From: Trebonia sp963795335
GTDB lineage: Bacteria > Actinomycetota > Actinomycetes > Streptosporangiales > Streptosporangiaceae
NCBI GenBank assembly: GCA_963795335.1
Contig: CAWCHI010000004.1
Location: forward strand, 62,001-126,000
DNA: 64,000 nt
Direction of reading: 5' to 3'
The notes under the pieces are model-generated. The model was not told the DNA's origin, made no database searches, and was given only the letters and a program-made list of their open reading frames with translations. Positions 16,792-25,216 of this stretch are shown piece after piece; position 1 is the stretch's first letter, and each line of letters opens with the position of its first letter. Position numbers and translations under genes: made by a program.

Positions 16792-18425
16792 TCAGTTCCC
16801 GGCCACCTGTGGGCGCGGGCCGACACCCGCCTGGGAGCCACTGACCGGCTGCCGGCCGGCGGCGCGGGCCTCGCCGTCCGGCGGCGCGACCGGGAGCGGC
16901 CCGCTGGGGTGCGGCTCGATGGCGTGAGCGGTCCCGGCCCGGGGCAGGGTCGCACCGGGCCGGGGCTGGGCCGGGAGCGGAGGCTGGGCCGGCTGCAGGG
17001 CAACCGCTGGCAGCGGAGGCTGGGCGGGCGGCGGAGCAACCGCCGGCGGGCAGGCGCCCGGCTGCTGCTGGCCCGCGCCGGGGCCGGCGGCTGGTGATCG
17101 TGGTCGTGGTCGCCCGGCAGCGTGTCGTCCGGGTTGGACAGGCACACCCGGTTGCGGCCGGTGCCCTTGGCCCGGTACAGCGCCCGGTCGGCCGAGTCGA
17201 TCAGCTCGCTGAGGTCGTTGCCGTGGCTGCCGAGCATCGCGACGCCGATGGAGATGGTGACGCCGACGATGGTGTCCCTGGTCAGCACCTTGACCACCCC
17301 GGTGCCGCGGCGGATTCGCTCGGCTACCCGGCACGCCTCCTCAGCCGTGGTGCCCGCCAGCACGATGGCGAACTCCTCCCCGCCGAACCGGCCGACCAGG
17401 TCGGACTCGCGGACCTGCTGGCGCATCTCGCTCGCCAGCGTGCGCAGCACCGCGTCGCCCGTGAGGTGCCCGTAGGTGTCGTTGACCAGCTTGAAATGGT
17501 CTACGTCGGCCAGTAGCAGCGCCAGCGGCTCCTGCCGGCGGCGGGCCCGGGCGACCGCGAGGTCGGCCTCCCCCTGCCAGGCGCCCGCGTTCAGCACCCC
17601 GGTCTTGGCGTCGGTCCGCGCCTGCGCCTTGAGCTGCGCGTGCAGCAGGCTGCGCTGCAGCAGGACGACCGGCGGCAGTGCGATCGCCAGCAGCAGGGCG
17701 CTGATCGCGCAGGAAATGGTGACAAGGATGCCGACGCAGGTCTCGGTCAGGTCGAGCACCATCCGCTCGCGGTCCCAGAACATGTCGGCCAGCCGGGCGC
17801 CCGGGGCGGCGAGCCACGCCGCGACCGCTACCAGGCCGGCGTTCAGCACGGCGAACACGACCGCGCAGGCGATCGCGACGGCCGCCTCCTCCGGGCGCAT
17901 CAGCCAGGTGCCCGGGCCCGGGTTGGTCAGCCAGACGGCTCCGAGGCTGTCCGGTCGCGCCGGCGTCATCAGGCGGAACAAGAACGAGGTGCAGGCCCCG
18001 GCCAGACCGAGCACGGCGCTGCTGAACACCCGGCGGTAGACCGAGCCGCGCCGCACCCGGACGTAGATCTGCAGGCCGAGCAGGGCGGGCGCCGCCAGGG
18101 CGAACAGCGGCGGCAGGAGCAGCGCGACCGGGAGCCACCAGGCCGACAGCAGGTCGCGCCAGACGCCTACCGGCTGCCCGAGCCGCCGGGTCGCCTCCAC
18201 GCAGATGGCACCGCAGCCCAGCAGCGCGCCGAACACGGTGAGCTCGCCGAAGCTGAGCGGCGTGCGGGCGGCCTCCCAGGCGGTGAAGGCGAGGTAGCAG
18301 GACAGGACCGTGGACACGTAGGCGATCAGCGGCAGCGGCTCGGCGAGCAGCGGGCTGTGCCATGGCCGGGACAGGCCGCGGTCTTCCCGCGGCCGCTGCC
18401 TCGTGGCGTCCTGGACTGCTGACAT
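16792..18425 (-). CDS. Membrane-anchored diguanylate cyclase (GGDEF), 3' end frameshifted
   Basis: About eight hydrophobic segments in residues 30-260, then a GGDEF domain. The active site reads GGEEF (residues 348-352), preceded at the correct five-residue distance by an RxxD inhibitory site (R339-D342), so it should make c-di-GMP from two GTP with product inhibition. The DVDHFKLVNDTYGH motif is intact. After VCLSNPDDTLPG the annotated frame runs into mntH in antisense; a shift near 17040-17090 gives a Pro/Ala/Gln-rich tail ending at 16792, which suits gene spacing better. I therefore place the stop there. Start ATG 18425. Confidence 0.82.
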
Positions 18426-18574
18426 GCCCGTTGCCTGTCGCCTTCTTTAGACTTACCGACCCGATGCCTAGGGTGGCCCAGCACCTGCAAGTCACTCTAG
18501 GTAACACGATAAATGCAATCCGTTTCTCCCGTAGGCAGAATTCCCAGGTTCTCGGTTGAGTGGCCGGTTGCCGT

Positions 18575-18618
18575 GCCGGCGCGCCTTTGATCACGAAGCG
18601 TGATTTGCACGCGCCGGC
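18575..18618 (-). terminator. Two-part hairpin after ssb
   Basis: Outer perfect 9-bp arms (GCCGGCGCG / CGCGCCGGC) enclose an inner 6-bp stem (ATCACG-AAG-CGTGAT). It lies 48 bases after the ssb stop on the minus strand. No T-run. Confidence 0.65.
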
Positions 18619-18665
18619 GCGGCTAACGATTCCTTATTGCGGCAGGTCAGCGGCGACCATCCCGG

Positions 18666-19340
18666 TTAGAAGGCAACCACTTCCGGGTCCGCCAGGCTGA
18701 CCTCGGCCGTCGCCGCAGACGAGTCAAGAAATTCGTCCGGCCCGGGCGCGTCGGCGGCGCCGGCCGACCCCGGGCCGGAACTGTCCGGGGTTACCCACCC
18801 GGTCACGGCCGGGTACTCGCCGTCACCGCCGCCCGGACGGTCGTCATCGTCACCGGGCCCGCCCCACGAGCCGTCGCCCGGCCCGACCGGGTACGCATCG
18901 TCACCAGAAGGCCCGAGGTCCTGCCGGGCCGCCTCGCCCGCGTCGAGACCCGCCGGAACGCCCGGCTGGGGCCGCGTCCCGCGCAGGAAGTGCGACCAGC
19001 CATAGGAAAGGTCGTGGCCGACCGAGTCCGCCTCGATCTCCACCGACTGCCGCGGCCGCTGCTGGCTGTCCAGCCACTCGTGCATGTAGAAGCGGCCGCG
19101 CACCACCACCATGTCGCCCTTCTTGAGCGAGCACGAGGCGTTGACGGCGAGCCGCCGCCAGCACTTGACCGTGAAGTAGGAGGTCGTGAGGTCCTGCCAC
19201 TCCCCCGTTTCCCGGTTCAGGCGGCGCGGGGTCGAGCCCACCCGGATCTCGGCCACCGGAATCGCCGTCTGCGCGGTCTGCCGGTACTTGGGCTCCGCGG
19301 TGACAAAGCCGCGCAGCGTGATCTGATTGTCCTGGCTCAT
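18666..19340 (-). CDS. ssb: Single-stranded DNA-binding protein
   Basis: 224 residues. The OB fold covers residues 5-115: QITLRGFVTAEPKYRQT, VAEIRVGST, TSYFTVKCWRRLA and KGDMVVVRGRFYMHEW. A long acidic, Gly/Pro-rich tail follows, ending DPEVVAF rather than the canonical DDDIPF-type tip, but still acidic and hydrophobic. It is not next to rpsF/rpsR, so this is likely the second, auxiliary Ssb paralogue of actinobacteria (competence or segregation type) rather than the replicative one. Start ATG 19340. Confidence 0.88.
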   Translation of the reverse strand: MSQDNQITLRGFVTAEPKYRQTAQTAIPVAEIRVGSTPRRLNRETGEWQDLTTSYFTVKCWRRLAVNASCSLKKGDMVVVRGRFYMHEWLDSQQRPRQSVEIEADSVGHDLSYGWSHFLRGTRPQPGVPAGLDAGEAARQDLGPSGDDAYPVGPGDGSWGGPGDDDDRPGGGDGEYPAVTGWVTPDSSGPGSAGAADAPGPDEFLDSSAATAEVSLADPEVVAF

Positions 19341-19593
19341 TTGGCCAGCCCCTTCCTCGCGTAGTGAAGTCCGCTGAGGCCCCGGTCGTACTTGCGCGGG
19401 GCGCCCTTTCACAGTGCGTCACCACCCGCGCCCCCCGCCGCGGCAATTCACCGCCTGTGGATATCGCGCCGGAATCGTCCCCTGCCTGTGGACAATGAAT
19501 TGCGATCTTGCCCTTCAGGAGGCAAACTGCACGGTCACGCCCGCGGGGAAAACCAGTCGATCGCGCTTCCTGGGCATGCTAGAGTCCGGCCCC

Positions 19594-20231
19594 GTGCGAC
19601 GCGTTTCCGTCGTCGGCAACTCCGGTTCCGGCAAGTCGACGCTGGCCCGGAGGCTGGCCGCGGTCCTCGGGGTGCCCTGCCTGGAGCTGGACAGCGTGTT
19701 CCACCTGCCCGGGCTGGCAGCAGTTGCCCCGGGAGGAATTCAGGCGGCTGGTGACGGCCCGGGCGAGCCGCGGACGGCTGGGTCATCGACGGCAACTACG
19801 GCGCCGTACGGGACATTGTCTGGGCCCGGGCGGACACCGTGGTCTGGCTCGACCCGCCTAAGCGCACGGTGATGCGGCAGGTTACCTGGCGGACCGTGCG
19901 GCGCGCGGTGACCCGGCAGGAGCTGTGGAACGGCAATCGCGAGCCGCTGGCCAACTTCCTGCGCTGGTCCCCGGAGGAGTCGATCATCTCCTGGGCCTGG
20001 CACAACCACGCCAGGTACCGCGCGCGGTACGACGCGGCGGCGGCTGACCCGGCCAATACCCACCTGACCTTCATCCGGCTGGCGGGCCGCCGGGAGGCCG
20101 AGCGCTTCCTGGCCGACCCGGCCGGCTTCGCCCCGCTGGCGGGCGGCCCGCGGCCCGGCCGCGGACCAGCCCGGCCTGGATTCCTGAGGCTTCCGTTCAG
20201 GCGGCCACCATCTCATCCGGCTCGGCGATGA
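19594..20231 (+). CDS. Small P-loop kinase / topology-modulation-like protein (two frameshifts)
   Basis: A short adenylate-kinase-like NTPase. Walker A is VVGNSGSGKSTLARRLA, followed by LELDSVFHLP. Reading then needs two +1 shifts, near 19712 (to read GWQQLPREEFRRLVTAR) and near 19776 (to read GWVIDGNYGAVRDIVW), before VWLDPPKRTVMRQV and ELWNGNREPL complete the fold. Pieces join into a full domain in the right order, so two indels within 70 bases of GC-rich sequence are likely errors. The substrate is unknown. Start is GTG 19594, with ATG 19576 the alternative. The 3' end overlaps the converging htrA-like gene by 35 bases. Confidence 0.65.
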
Positions 20232-21142
20232 CGTCAACCAGGGCGCCGTTGCGCATCACGGTGATCGCCAGCGGGCGGCCGATCGCGTCGTCGAACATCA
20301 GCCGCTGCAGGTCCTGCGCGGTCGCCACCTCGTGGCCGCCCGCGTTGAGCAGCAGGTCGCCCGACCGCAGGCCGGCCCGGTCGGCCGGGCCGCCGGACAC
20401 CACCGAGGCAACCCGCAGGCCGGTGGCGCGCCCGCCCAGCTTCGGCCGCCAGACCGGCGCGACCGGCGCGGGCACGACGACGACGCCGAGGTAGGCGCGG
20501 CGGACCCGGCCGTCGCGCATCAGGGCCGCCACGATCCGCCTGGTGGTGGCGTTGACCGGGACCGCGAGCCCGAGGCCGACCCCGGCTACGGCGGTGTTGA
20601 TGCCGACCACCCGGGCGCGGGAGTCGGCCAGGGCGCCGCCGGAGTTGCCGGGGTTGAGCGCCGCGTCGGTCTGGATGACGTCCTCGATCAGCCCGTGCTC
20701 GCCCGGCCGGGAGCGACCGGCCGAGCGCGCTGATCACGCCCGCGGTGACCGAGCCGGCCAGCCCGAGAGGGTTGCCGACGGCGACGACGAGCTGACCGAC
20801 CCGCAGTTCGTCGGCCTCGCCGAGCTCGGCGGGCTCCGGGGTCGGCCCGGTGGCCCGCAGCACCGCCAGGTCTGACAGCGGGTCGGCCCCGACGACCTGG
20901 AACGACGCGGTGGTGCCGTCCGAGAACGTAGCCGTCCCGGCGGCCGACCGCCCGACCACGTGCGCGTTGGTCAGGAGGAAGCCGTCGGCGGTGAACACCA
21001 CCGCTGAGCCCAGGCTTTCACCGCTACCGCGGCCGCCGGGCCGCGCCTGAGGGACCCGCAGGCTGGCGACCTTGGGCGTGAGCCGCTCCGCCACGCCCAC
21101 CACGACCCGGGAGTACTCGTCGAGGGGTTCACTACTTCCCAT
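20197..21142 (-). CDS. HtrA/DegP-like serine protease with PDZ domain (frameshifted)
   Basis: S1C protease plus one PDZ domain. His is in FLLTNAHVVG, Asp in DPLSDLAVL, and Ser in the reconstructed NPGNSGGAL. The N-terminal 150 codons and the part from MVGINTAVAGVGLGLAVPVN to the end are in different frames; the switch is near 20700-20715, within LGRSLPAG, and needs one base. The PDZ domain (RVASVVSGGPADRAGLRSGDLLL) ends the protein. No signal peptide or membrane anchor is visible, unlike classical HtrA, so it seems cytosolic or leaderless. About 315 residues when repaired. Confidence 0.8.
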
Positions 21143-21411
21143 CTCTTGATTACATCATTACAAAGCAACAAATCCAAGCCACCGAACGGGAGCTGGTTAC
21201 TCCCTCAGCGAAGGGCGGGCGGAACGGCTGGGCGAGCACCGGCGGCCATGCGCGCAGACGGGCGCGGGCCGCCGGCGCGGGCGAAGGCGGGGTCCGCGCG
21301 GTGCGGAGGCGAAGCGGGCCGCCGGCGCGGGCGAAGGCGGGTGCCGCGCGGTGCGGTGGCGGGAGTGCCTGCTGGCGCGATGCCGGTGGGAACAGCGGGA
21401 AATCGCAGTCC
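21143..21411. other. Intergenic, GC-rich, no gene seen
   Basis: Apart from a duplicated 50-bp unit (separate entry) nothing coding or structured is recognised. The first 40 bases carry an AT-rich patch that may hold the htrA-like promoter. Confidence 0.5.
21266..21360. repeat. 50-bp tandem duplication
   Basis: The unit beginning GGGCCGCCGGCGCGGGCGAA at 21266 recurs at 21316 with a few changes. Non-coding. Confidence 0.8.
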
Positions 21412-21723
21412 TCAGCTGTCCGGGCGGCTGGCCGCGAAGCGGCCGATCCAGCCGCCCGCCACCGTCAGCAGCCGGTCGGCCCGCAGCCGGTAAACGCGCT
21501 CGCGACCGCGCATGGTCACCGTGACCAGCCCGGCCTGCTCGAGCACGCGCAGGTGATTAGTGATGGTGGGCCACGAGTGATCGAATCGCTCGGCGATGGC
21601 ACCGGAGGTCATTTCGCCGCCGCGGGCGTGCAGCACGGAAAGGATCGTCCGCCGGGAGCGGTGAGCGAGCGCCGCGAAGACGGACTCCAGGTCATCAAGA
21701 TCGGCCAGCCCGTGCGGACGCAT
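21412..21723 (-). CDS. ArsR-family transcriptional repressor
   Basis: 103 residues from ATG 21723. A winged helix-turn-helix: LESVFAALAHRSRRTILSVL, recognition region TSGAIAERFDHSWPTITNHLRVLEQ and wing GLVTVTMRGRERVYRL. No cysteine metal site is visible, so it probably senses something other than a metal. It follows the DABB-like gene by two bases, so the pair is one operon; the palindrome upstream (22056-22073) is the likely autorepression site. Confidence 0.88.
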   Translation of the reverse strand: MRPHGLADLDDLESVFAALAHRSRRTILSVLHARGGEMTSGAIAERFDHSWPTITNHLRVLEQAGLVTVTMRGRERVYRLRADRLLTVAGGWIGRFAASRPDS

Positions 21724-21725
21724 GC

Positions 21726-22046
21726 TCACGCGGTCAGGCGCACCGGCTGGTAGTGCGGGAACTCCCACTTGGGACGGCCGTCGCGCTCCTCCAGCAGCCC
21801 GTCCATGGCCTCCCAGATCACCAGCACGTCCGGGTGCTCGTGAGCCAGCGCGAACCCGCCCGGGACCCAGCGGAAGATCTCGACGTAGCTGAGGCCGCCG
21901 TCGGTGCCCCGGAACACCTGGGACTGCTCGCCGGTCACGAACCCCAGACCGCGCAGGGTCCGCCAGTGCCGTCCGAGCAGTTCCGCGAACTTCCCCTCGG
22001 CGTCTGCCCGGACCCGGTAGGTGCAGATCACCGTTTCCTCGCCCAT
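21726..22046 (-). CDS. Small dimeric alpha/beta-barrel-like protein
   Basis: 106 residues: TVICTYRVRADAEGKFAELL is the first strand and helix of an antibiotic-biosynthesis-monooxygenase or EthD-like fold, followed by GGLSYVEIFRWV and HPDVLVIWEAMDGL. Proteins like this are often paired with ArsR regulators of the same subgroup. No catalytic residues stand out. Start ATG 22046, ten bases from the operator, so the leader is very short or absent. Confidence 0.65.
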   Translation of the reverse strand: MGEETVICTYRVRADAEGKFAELLGRHWRTLRGLGFVTGEQSQVFRGTDGGLSYVEIFRWVPGGFALAHEHPDVLVIWEAMDGLLEERDGRPKWEFPHYQPVRLTA

Positions 22047-22055
22047 GCCGACATT

Positions 22056-22073
22056 ATTAGCCTGCCGGCTAAT
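22056..22073. promoter_or_regulatory. Operator of the ArsR operon
   Basis: Perfect 7-bp inverted repeat, ATTAGCC-TGCC-GGCTAAT, in an AT-rich island ten bases before the first ATG. A GATAAT -10-like box on the minus strand abuts it. Binding would block initiation. Confidence 0.7.
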
Positions 22074-22196
22074 TATCGTCAAGGCCGCGGCGCTCGGGAG
22101 GGCCCGGAGGCGGGGCATGGGATCGGTGGAGGAGGATGGGCGGACCGAGACGGCCGGCCGGGCAACGGGACGGCCGGGGGACAGCGGCCGGAAGGG

Positions 22197-23093
22197 TCAG
22201 TGGACCGGGCCGGGCGCGGGGCGCCAGCGCTGCCATGAAGGGGCGACCGGGAAGAACTCCGACCAGGCGGGTCCGCCGGCCGCCAGCTGGCCGCGGGGCG
22301 TCAGCGTGAGGCCGGCCGGGACCGGCTCCCACCACGGCTCGTGGCGCAGCAGGCGGCTGAACAGCTCCGGCGGCCGGCCCGCGGGCCCCAGGATCATCTC
22401 CGCCGGGGCCGGGTAACGGGGCTGCTGCCAGCGGAAGTCGGCCGACAGGCGAAGCTGGCCACTGGTGTTGGGCCGCGCCGCATGCGGGGTCAGGCAGTGA
22501 AAGATGATCACGTCGCCTGGCCGGTAATCAGTGCTGGCCCAGCCGGGCTCGGTCCCCGTTAGCAGGCGCGGCCGCCTGGGCCCGTCACGGTGGCCGCCAG
22601 GGCGGACGGCGAGGCCGCCGACCTGGGCCGGGATCTCTGCCAGCGGCAGCCAGCTGGTCAGCATGTCGGTGACGCCCGACCCCATGTGATCGCAGTGCAC
22701 GTACCGGCCGTGGGTCCGCTCGGATCGCGTCTCCGGCGGCACCGCGCGCAGGACCTTCGCCGGGTAGGAGAAAGCCCCCGGGCCGAGAACCCGGCGGACC
22801 GTGTCACGCAGCGGCGCCAGGTACGGGAGCGCGTTGAAATCCAGGCTCGTCAGCGCCGCGCGGTAGGCCGGATCGGACAGTGCCTCCAGCGGTCCCGCGG
22901 CCCGCCCCAGCCGCGGTGACCCCGCCTCCGTCCAGCCGCCTCTCAGCAGCTCCCGTGCCACCCGCCCGCCCGCGGCGCAGACCCGCCCGGCGGGCAGCAG
23001 CCCGCGCAGGAACAGGTACCCGTCGGCCGCCAGCCGCGCCCGCAGCGCCGCCGGGTCCCGGATCAGGGGGCGGGAATCCACCAGGTCATCCAC
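22197..23093 (-). CDS. Phytanoyl-CoA dioxygenase (PhyH) family protein
   Basis: 298 residues, Fe(II)/2-oxoglutarate dioxygenase fold. The HxD pair is in RYVHCDHMG and the distal histidine in FHCLTPHAARPN; the 2OG-binding Arg is probably in LRLSADFRWQ. The N-terminus (LAADGYLFLRGLLP) is typical. Substrate unknown. Alone on the minus strand, after a hairpin that separates it from the GTPase operon. Confidence 0.85.
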   Translation of the reverse strand: MDDLVDSRPLIRDPAALRARLAADGYLFLRGLLPAGRVCAAGGRVARELLRGGWTEAGSPRLGRAAGPLEALSDPAYRAALTSLDFNALPYLAPLRDTVRRVLGPGAFSYPAKVLRAVPPETRSERTHGRYVHCDHMGSGVTDMLTSWLPLAEIPAQVGGLAVRPGGHRDGPRRPRLLTGTEPGWASTDYRPGDVIIFHCLTPHAARPNTSGQLRLSADFRWQQPRYPAPAEMILGPAGRPPELFSRLLRHEPWWEPVPAGLTLTPRGQLAAGGPAWSEFFPVAPSWQRWRPAPGPVH

Positions 23094-23124
23094 CCCTGCA
23101 CGCTAATCCGGTGGCTGCCCGGGC

Positions 23125-23151
23125 CACCCCGTGCCGTTGCGGGACGGGGTG
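23125..23151 (-). terminator. Hairpin downstream of the dynamin-like operon
   Basis: CACCCCGT and ACGGGGTG, 8-bp arms with an 11-base loop, 53 bases after the GTPase stop. Confidence 0.55.
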
Positions 23152-23203
23152 ACCGGAACACCGCCGGCGGGCATGCGGGCCCGGCCGCGGCCGGGGGCAT
23201 AGG

Positions 23204-25216
23204 TCAGGCAGGGGCCAGGCGGCGCGGGCCGGCTACCACCGCCAGCTCCTGCCGGAACCGCTCGTACTGGGCGATCTCCCGCCCGGCGGGCTGCAGCACC
23301 AGCTCGCGGGCGACCGCGGTGACCCGGGCGAGCATCGCCCGCTCGGCCGTCTCCCGTTCCCGGCCGGCCGCCGTTACCACCAGGTTCCGGCAGCTGACGG
23401 CGGTGACGTAGCCGAGCACGAGCATCGCCAGCGCCATCAGCAGCAGCCACGGGATCAGGTGGGCCTCGCTGATCCAGCCCTGGCGGTGGCCGGTCCCCCG
23501 GACCACCCCGATCACCACCGCGAGGGCGATGCCGGCGATCGCGAGCAGGGTCAGCAGCCACTGCCAGACCGTGACCAGCCGCCACCAGCCGGGCGGCGGA
23601 GCCCACTCCGCCGTCGCGTCGCGGACCGCGCCCTGCAGCGCCTGCGGGATCAGCCCGGCGTGGCCGCGGGCGGCCTCGCGCACGCCGCCCGCCCACAGCT
23701 CGGGAAGCTTGCCGCCGACCGCGCTCGCGAACGCGGTGACCGCGTTGTCGACCTCGGACTGCTGAGCCTGTCCGACGGCGGCGTCGATTGCCTCCCGGGC
23801 ACCGGCCGCCCGGCCGGATCCGCGCAGCGCCCGCACCGGGTCACGGCGGCCGCGCAGCAGCCGCCCGGCGGGCCAGCCGGTGAGCCGCGCCGCCTGCGCC
23901 TCACGGGCGCTCGCCATCGCCTGGGCGACCGCGGCAACGCCCGCGGCCCGCGCGAACGCGTCCGCCAGCTGGCGGGCAGGCTCCGGGGGGACGCTCGCGA
24001 CCGGGTCGGCGCCCTCGCGGCTGAGGCCGTCCGGGGTGGCGTCCTCCCACGGCGGCCGGGACGGCGCCGACGGCCGCCAGCCCACGGTGTCGTCGTCCCC
24101 GCCCTCGTTCAGCTCCCACGGCGGCAGGGACGGGGCCTGCTTCCGAGCCTGGGGCACGTCGGCCACGTCGAACGCGCCGGGGCCTCCTGCGGCGCTGACG
24201 TGGCCGGGGCTGGCGGCCTCGCCGGGGCTGGCCGCCTCGTCGGTCAGGGGGGCGGCCAGCGGCAGCCCCCCGGTGCGGGCGGTGCTGGTGAGGAGGAGCC
24301 CGGCCGGTGCGGGCGCCGCCGCGTCAGGCGCGACCGGAGGGCCGCTGTAGGCCGCGAAGCCGTCGATGAGCCCGTCGATATCGGCCGCGATCCGGTCGCT
24401 GACGGCCCGGCTGTGCGTCACCGTCTCGGTCAGCAGCGCCCGCAGCTCATCCAGGCCCGCCCCGGTTCGGGCAGAGACCGGGAAAACCGGCGTGTCGGCC
24501 AGCCCCTCGTGATCGAGCAGGCGGCGCAGGTCCTCCTCGCAGTCCCGGGCCTGCTGCTCCGGCAGCACGTCAACCTGGTTGAGCACCACGGTGAAGACCG
24601 CCGCGTGCCCGGCCAGCGGGATCAGGTAGCGGTTGTGCACGGCCGCGTCGGCGTACTTCTGCGGGTCGAGGACCCAGATGACCATGTCGGCCAGCTTCGA
24701 CAGCCGGTCCACGGCCGCCATCGAGGCGGTCACCACCGAGTCATGGTCGGGCAAGTCGAGCAGGATCAGCCCGTCGAGGTCGGCTTCGCCGGAGTCGAGC
24801 ACGCTCGCCCGGGCGTAGCGGTGGCGGCGCTGCACCCCGAGCCAGTCGAGCAGCGGGGCCGCGCCCTGCATGCCCCACACGCAGGCATGCACGTGCCTGG
24901 TGGTCGGGCGGGTCACCCCGGGCGGCGAGAAGGTCGCCCCCGACAGGGCGTTGAACAGCGTCGACTTGCCGCTCCCGGTGCCGCCGGCGAGGGCGACCAC
25001 GGTGTGGTTGCTGGACAGCCGGAGCCGCTCGCCGGCCCGCTTGAGCATCGCCTCGGCGTCGTCGAGCAGCCCGGCCCGGAAGCCGGGGCCCTCCTCCGGC
25101 CCGGCCGGAGCCTGCCGGGCCCGTCCGATCTTGACCAGCTCGGCCAGCGCGTCCAGCCGCGGGGACAGGTTGTGCTCGGTCATCCGCTCCGGGCCAACCG
25201 ACGGGAGCGAGGTCAT
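23204..25216 (-). CDS. Dynamin-like GTPase with C-terminal membrane hairpin
   Basis: 670 residues. G domain: G1 GGTGSGKSTLFNAL, G2 Thr in GVTRPTTR, G3 LLDLPDHDSV, G4 NQVDVLPEQ. A Pro/Gly-rich linker (about 330-430) is followed by a helical region and two hydrophobic segments (QWLLTLLAIAGIALAVVIGV; WLLLMALAMLVLGYVTAV) that anchor it in the membrane. The start codon overlaps the stop of the upstream GTPase (ATGA at 25213-25216), so the two are translationally coupled. The arrangement recalls the DynA/DynB pair that stabilises sporulation septa in Streptomyces; YfjP-type GTPases are the alternative. Confidence 0.82.
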   Translation of the reverse strand: MTSLPSVGPERMTEHNLSPRLDALAELVKIGRARQAPAGPEEGPGFRAGLLDDAEAMLKRAGERLRLSSNHTVVALAGGTGSGKSTLFNALSGATFSPPGVTRPTTRHVHACVWGMQGAAPLLDWLGVQRRHRYARASVLDSGEADLDGLILLDLPDHDSVVTASMAAVDRLSKLADMVIWVLDPQKYADAAVHNRYLIPLAGHAAVFTVVLNQVDVLPEQQARDCEEDLRRLLDHEGLADTPVFPVSARTGAGLDELRALLTETVTHSRAVSDRIAADIDGLIDGFAAYSGPPVAPDAAAPAPAGLLLTSTARTGGLPLAAPLTDEAASPGEAASPGHVSAAGGPGAFDVADVPQARKQAPSLPPWELNEGGDDDTVGWRPSAPSRPPWEDATPDGLSREGADPVASVPPEPARQLADAFARAAGVAAVAQAMASAREAQAARLTGWPAGRLLRGRRDPVRALRGSGRAAGAREAIDAAVGQAQQSEVDNAVTAFASAVGGKLPELWAGGVREAARGHAGLIPQALQGAVRDATAEWAPPPGWWRLVTVWQWLLTLLAIAGIALAVVIGVVRGTGHRQGWISEAHLIPWLLLMALAMLVLGYVTAVSCRNLVVTAAGRERETAERAMLARVTAVARELVLQPAGREIAQYERFRQELAVVAGPRRLAPA

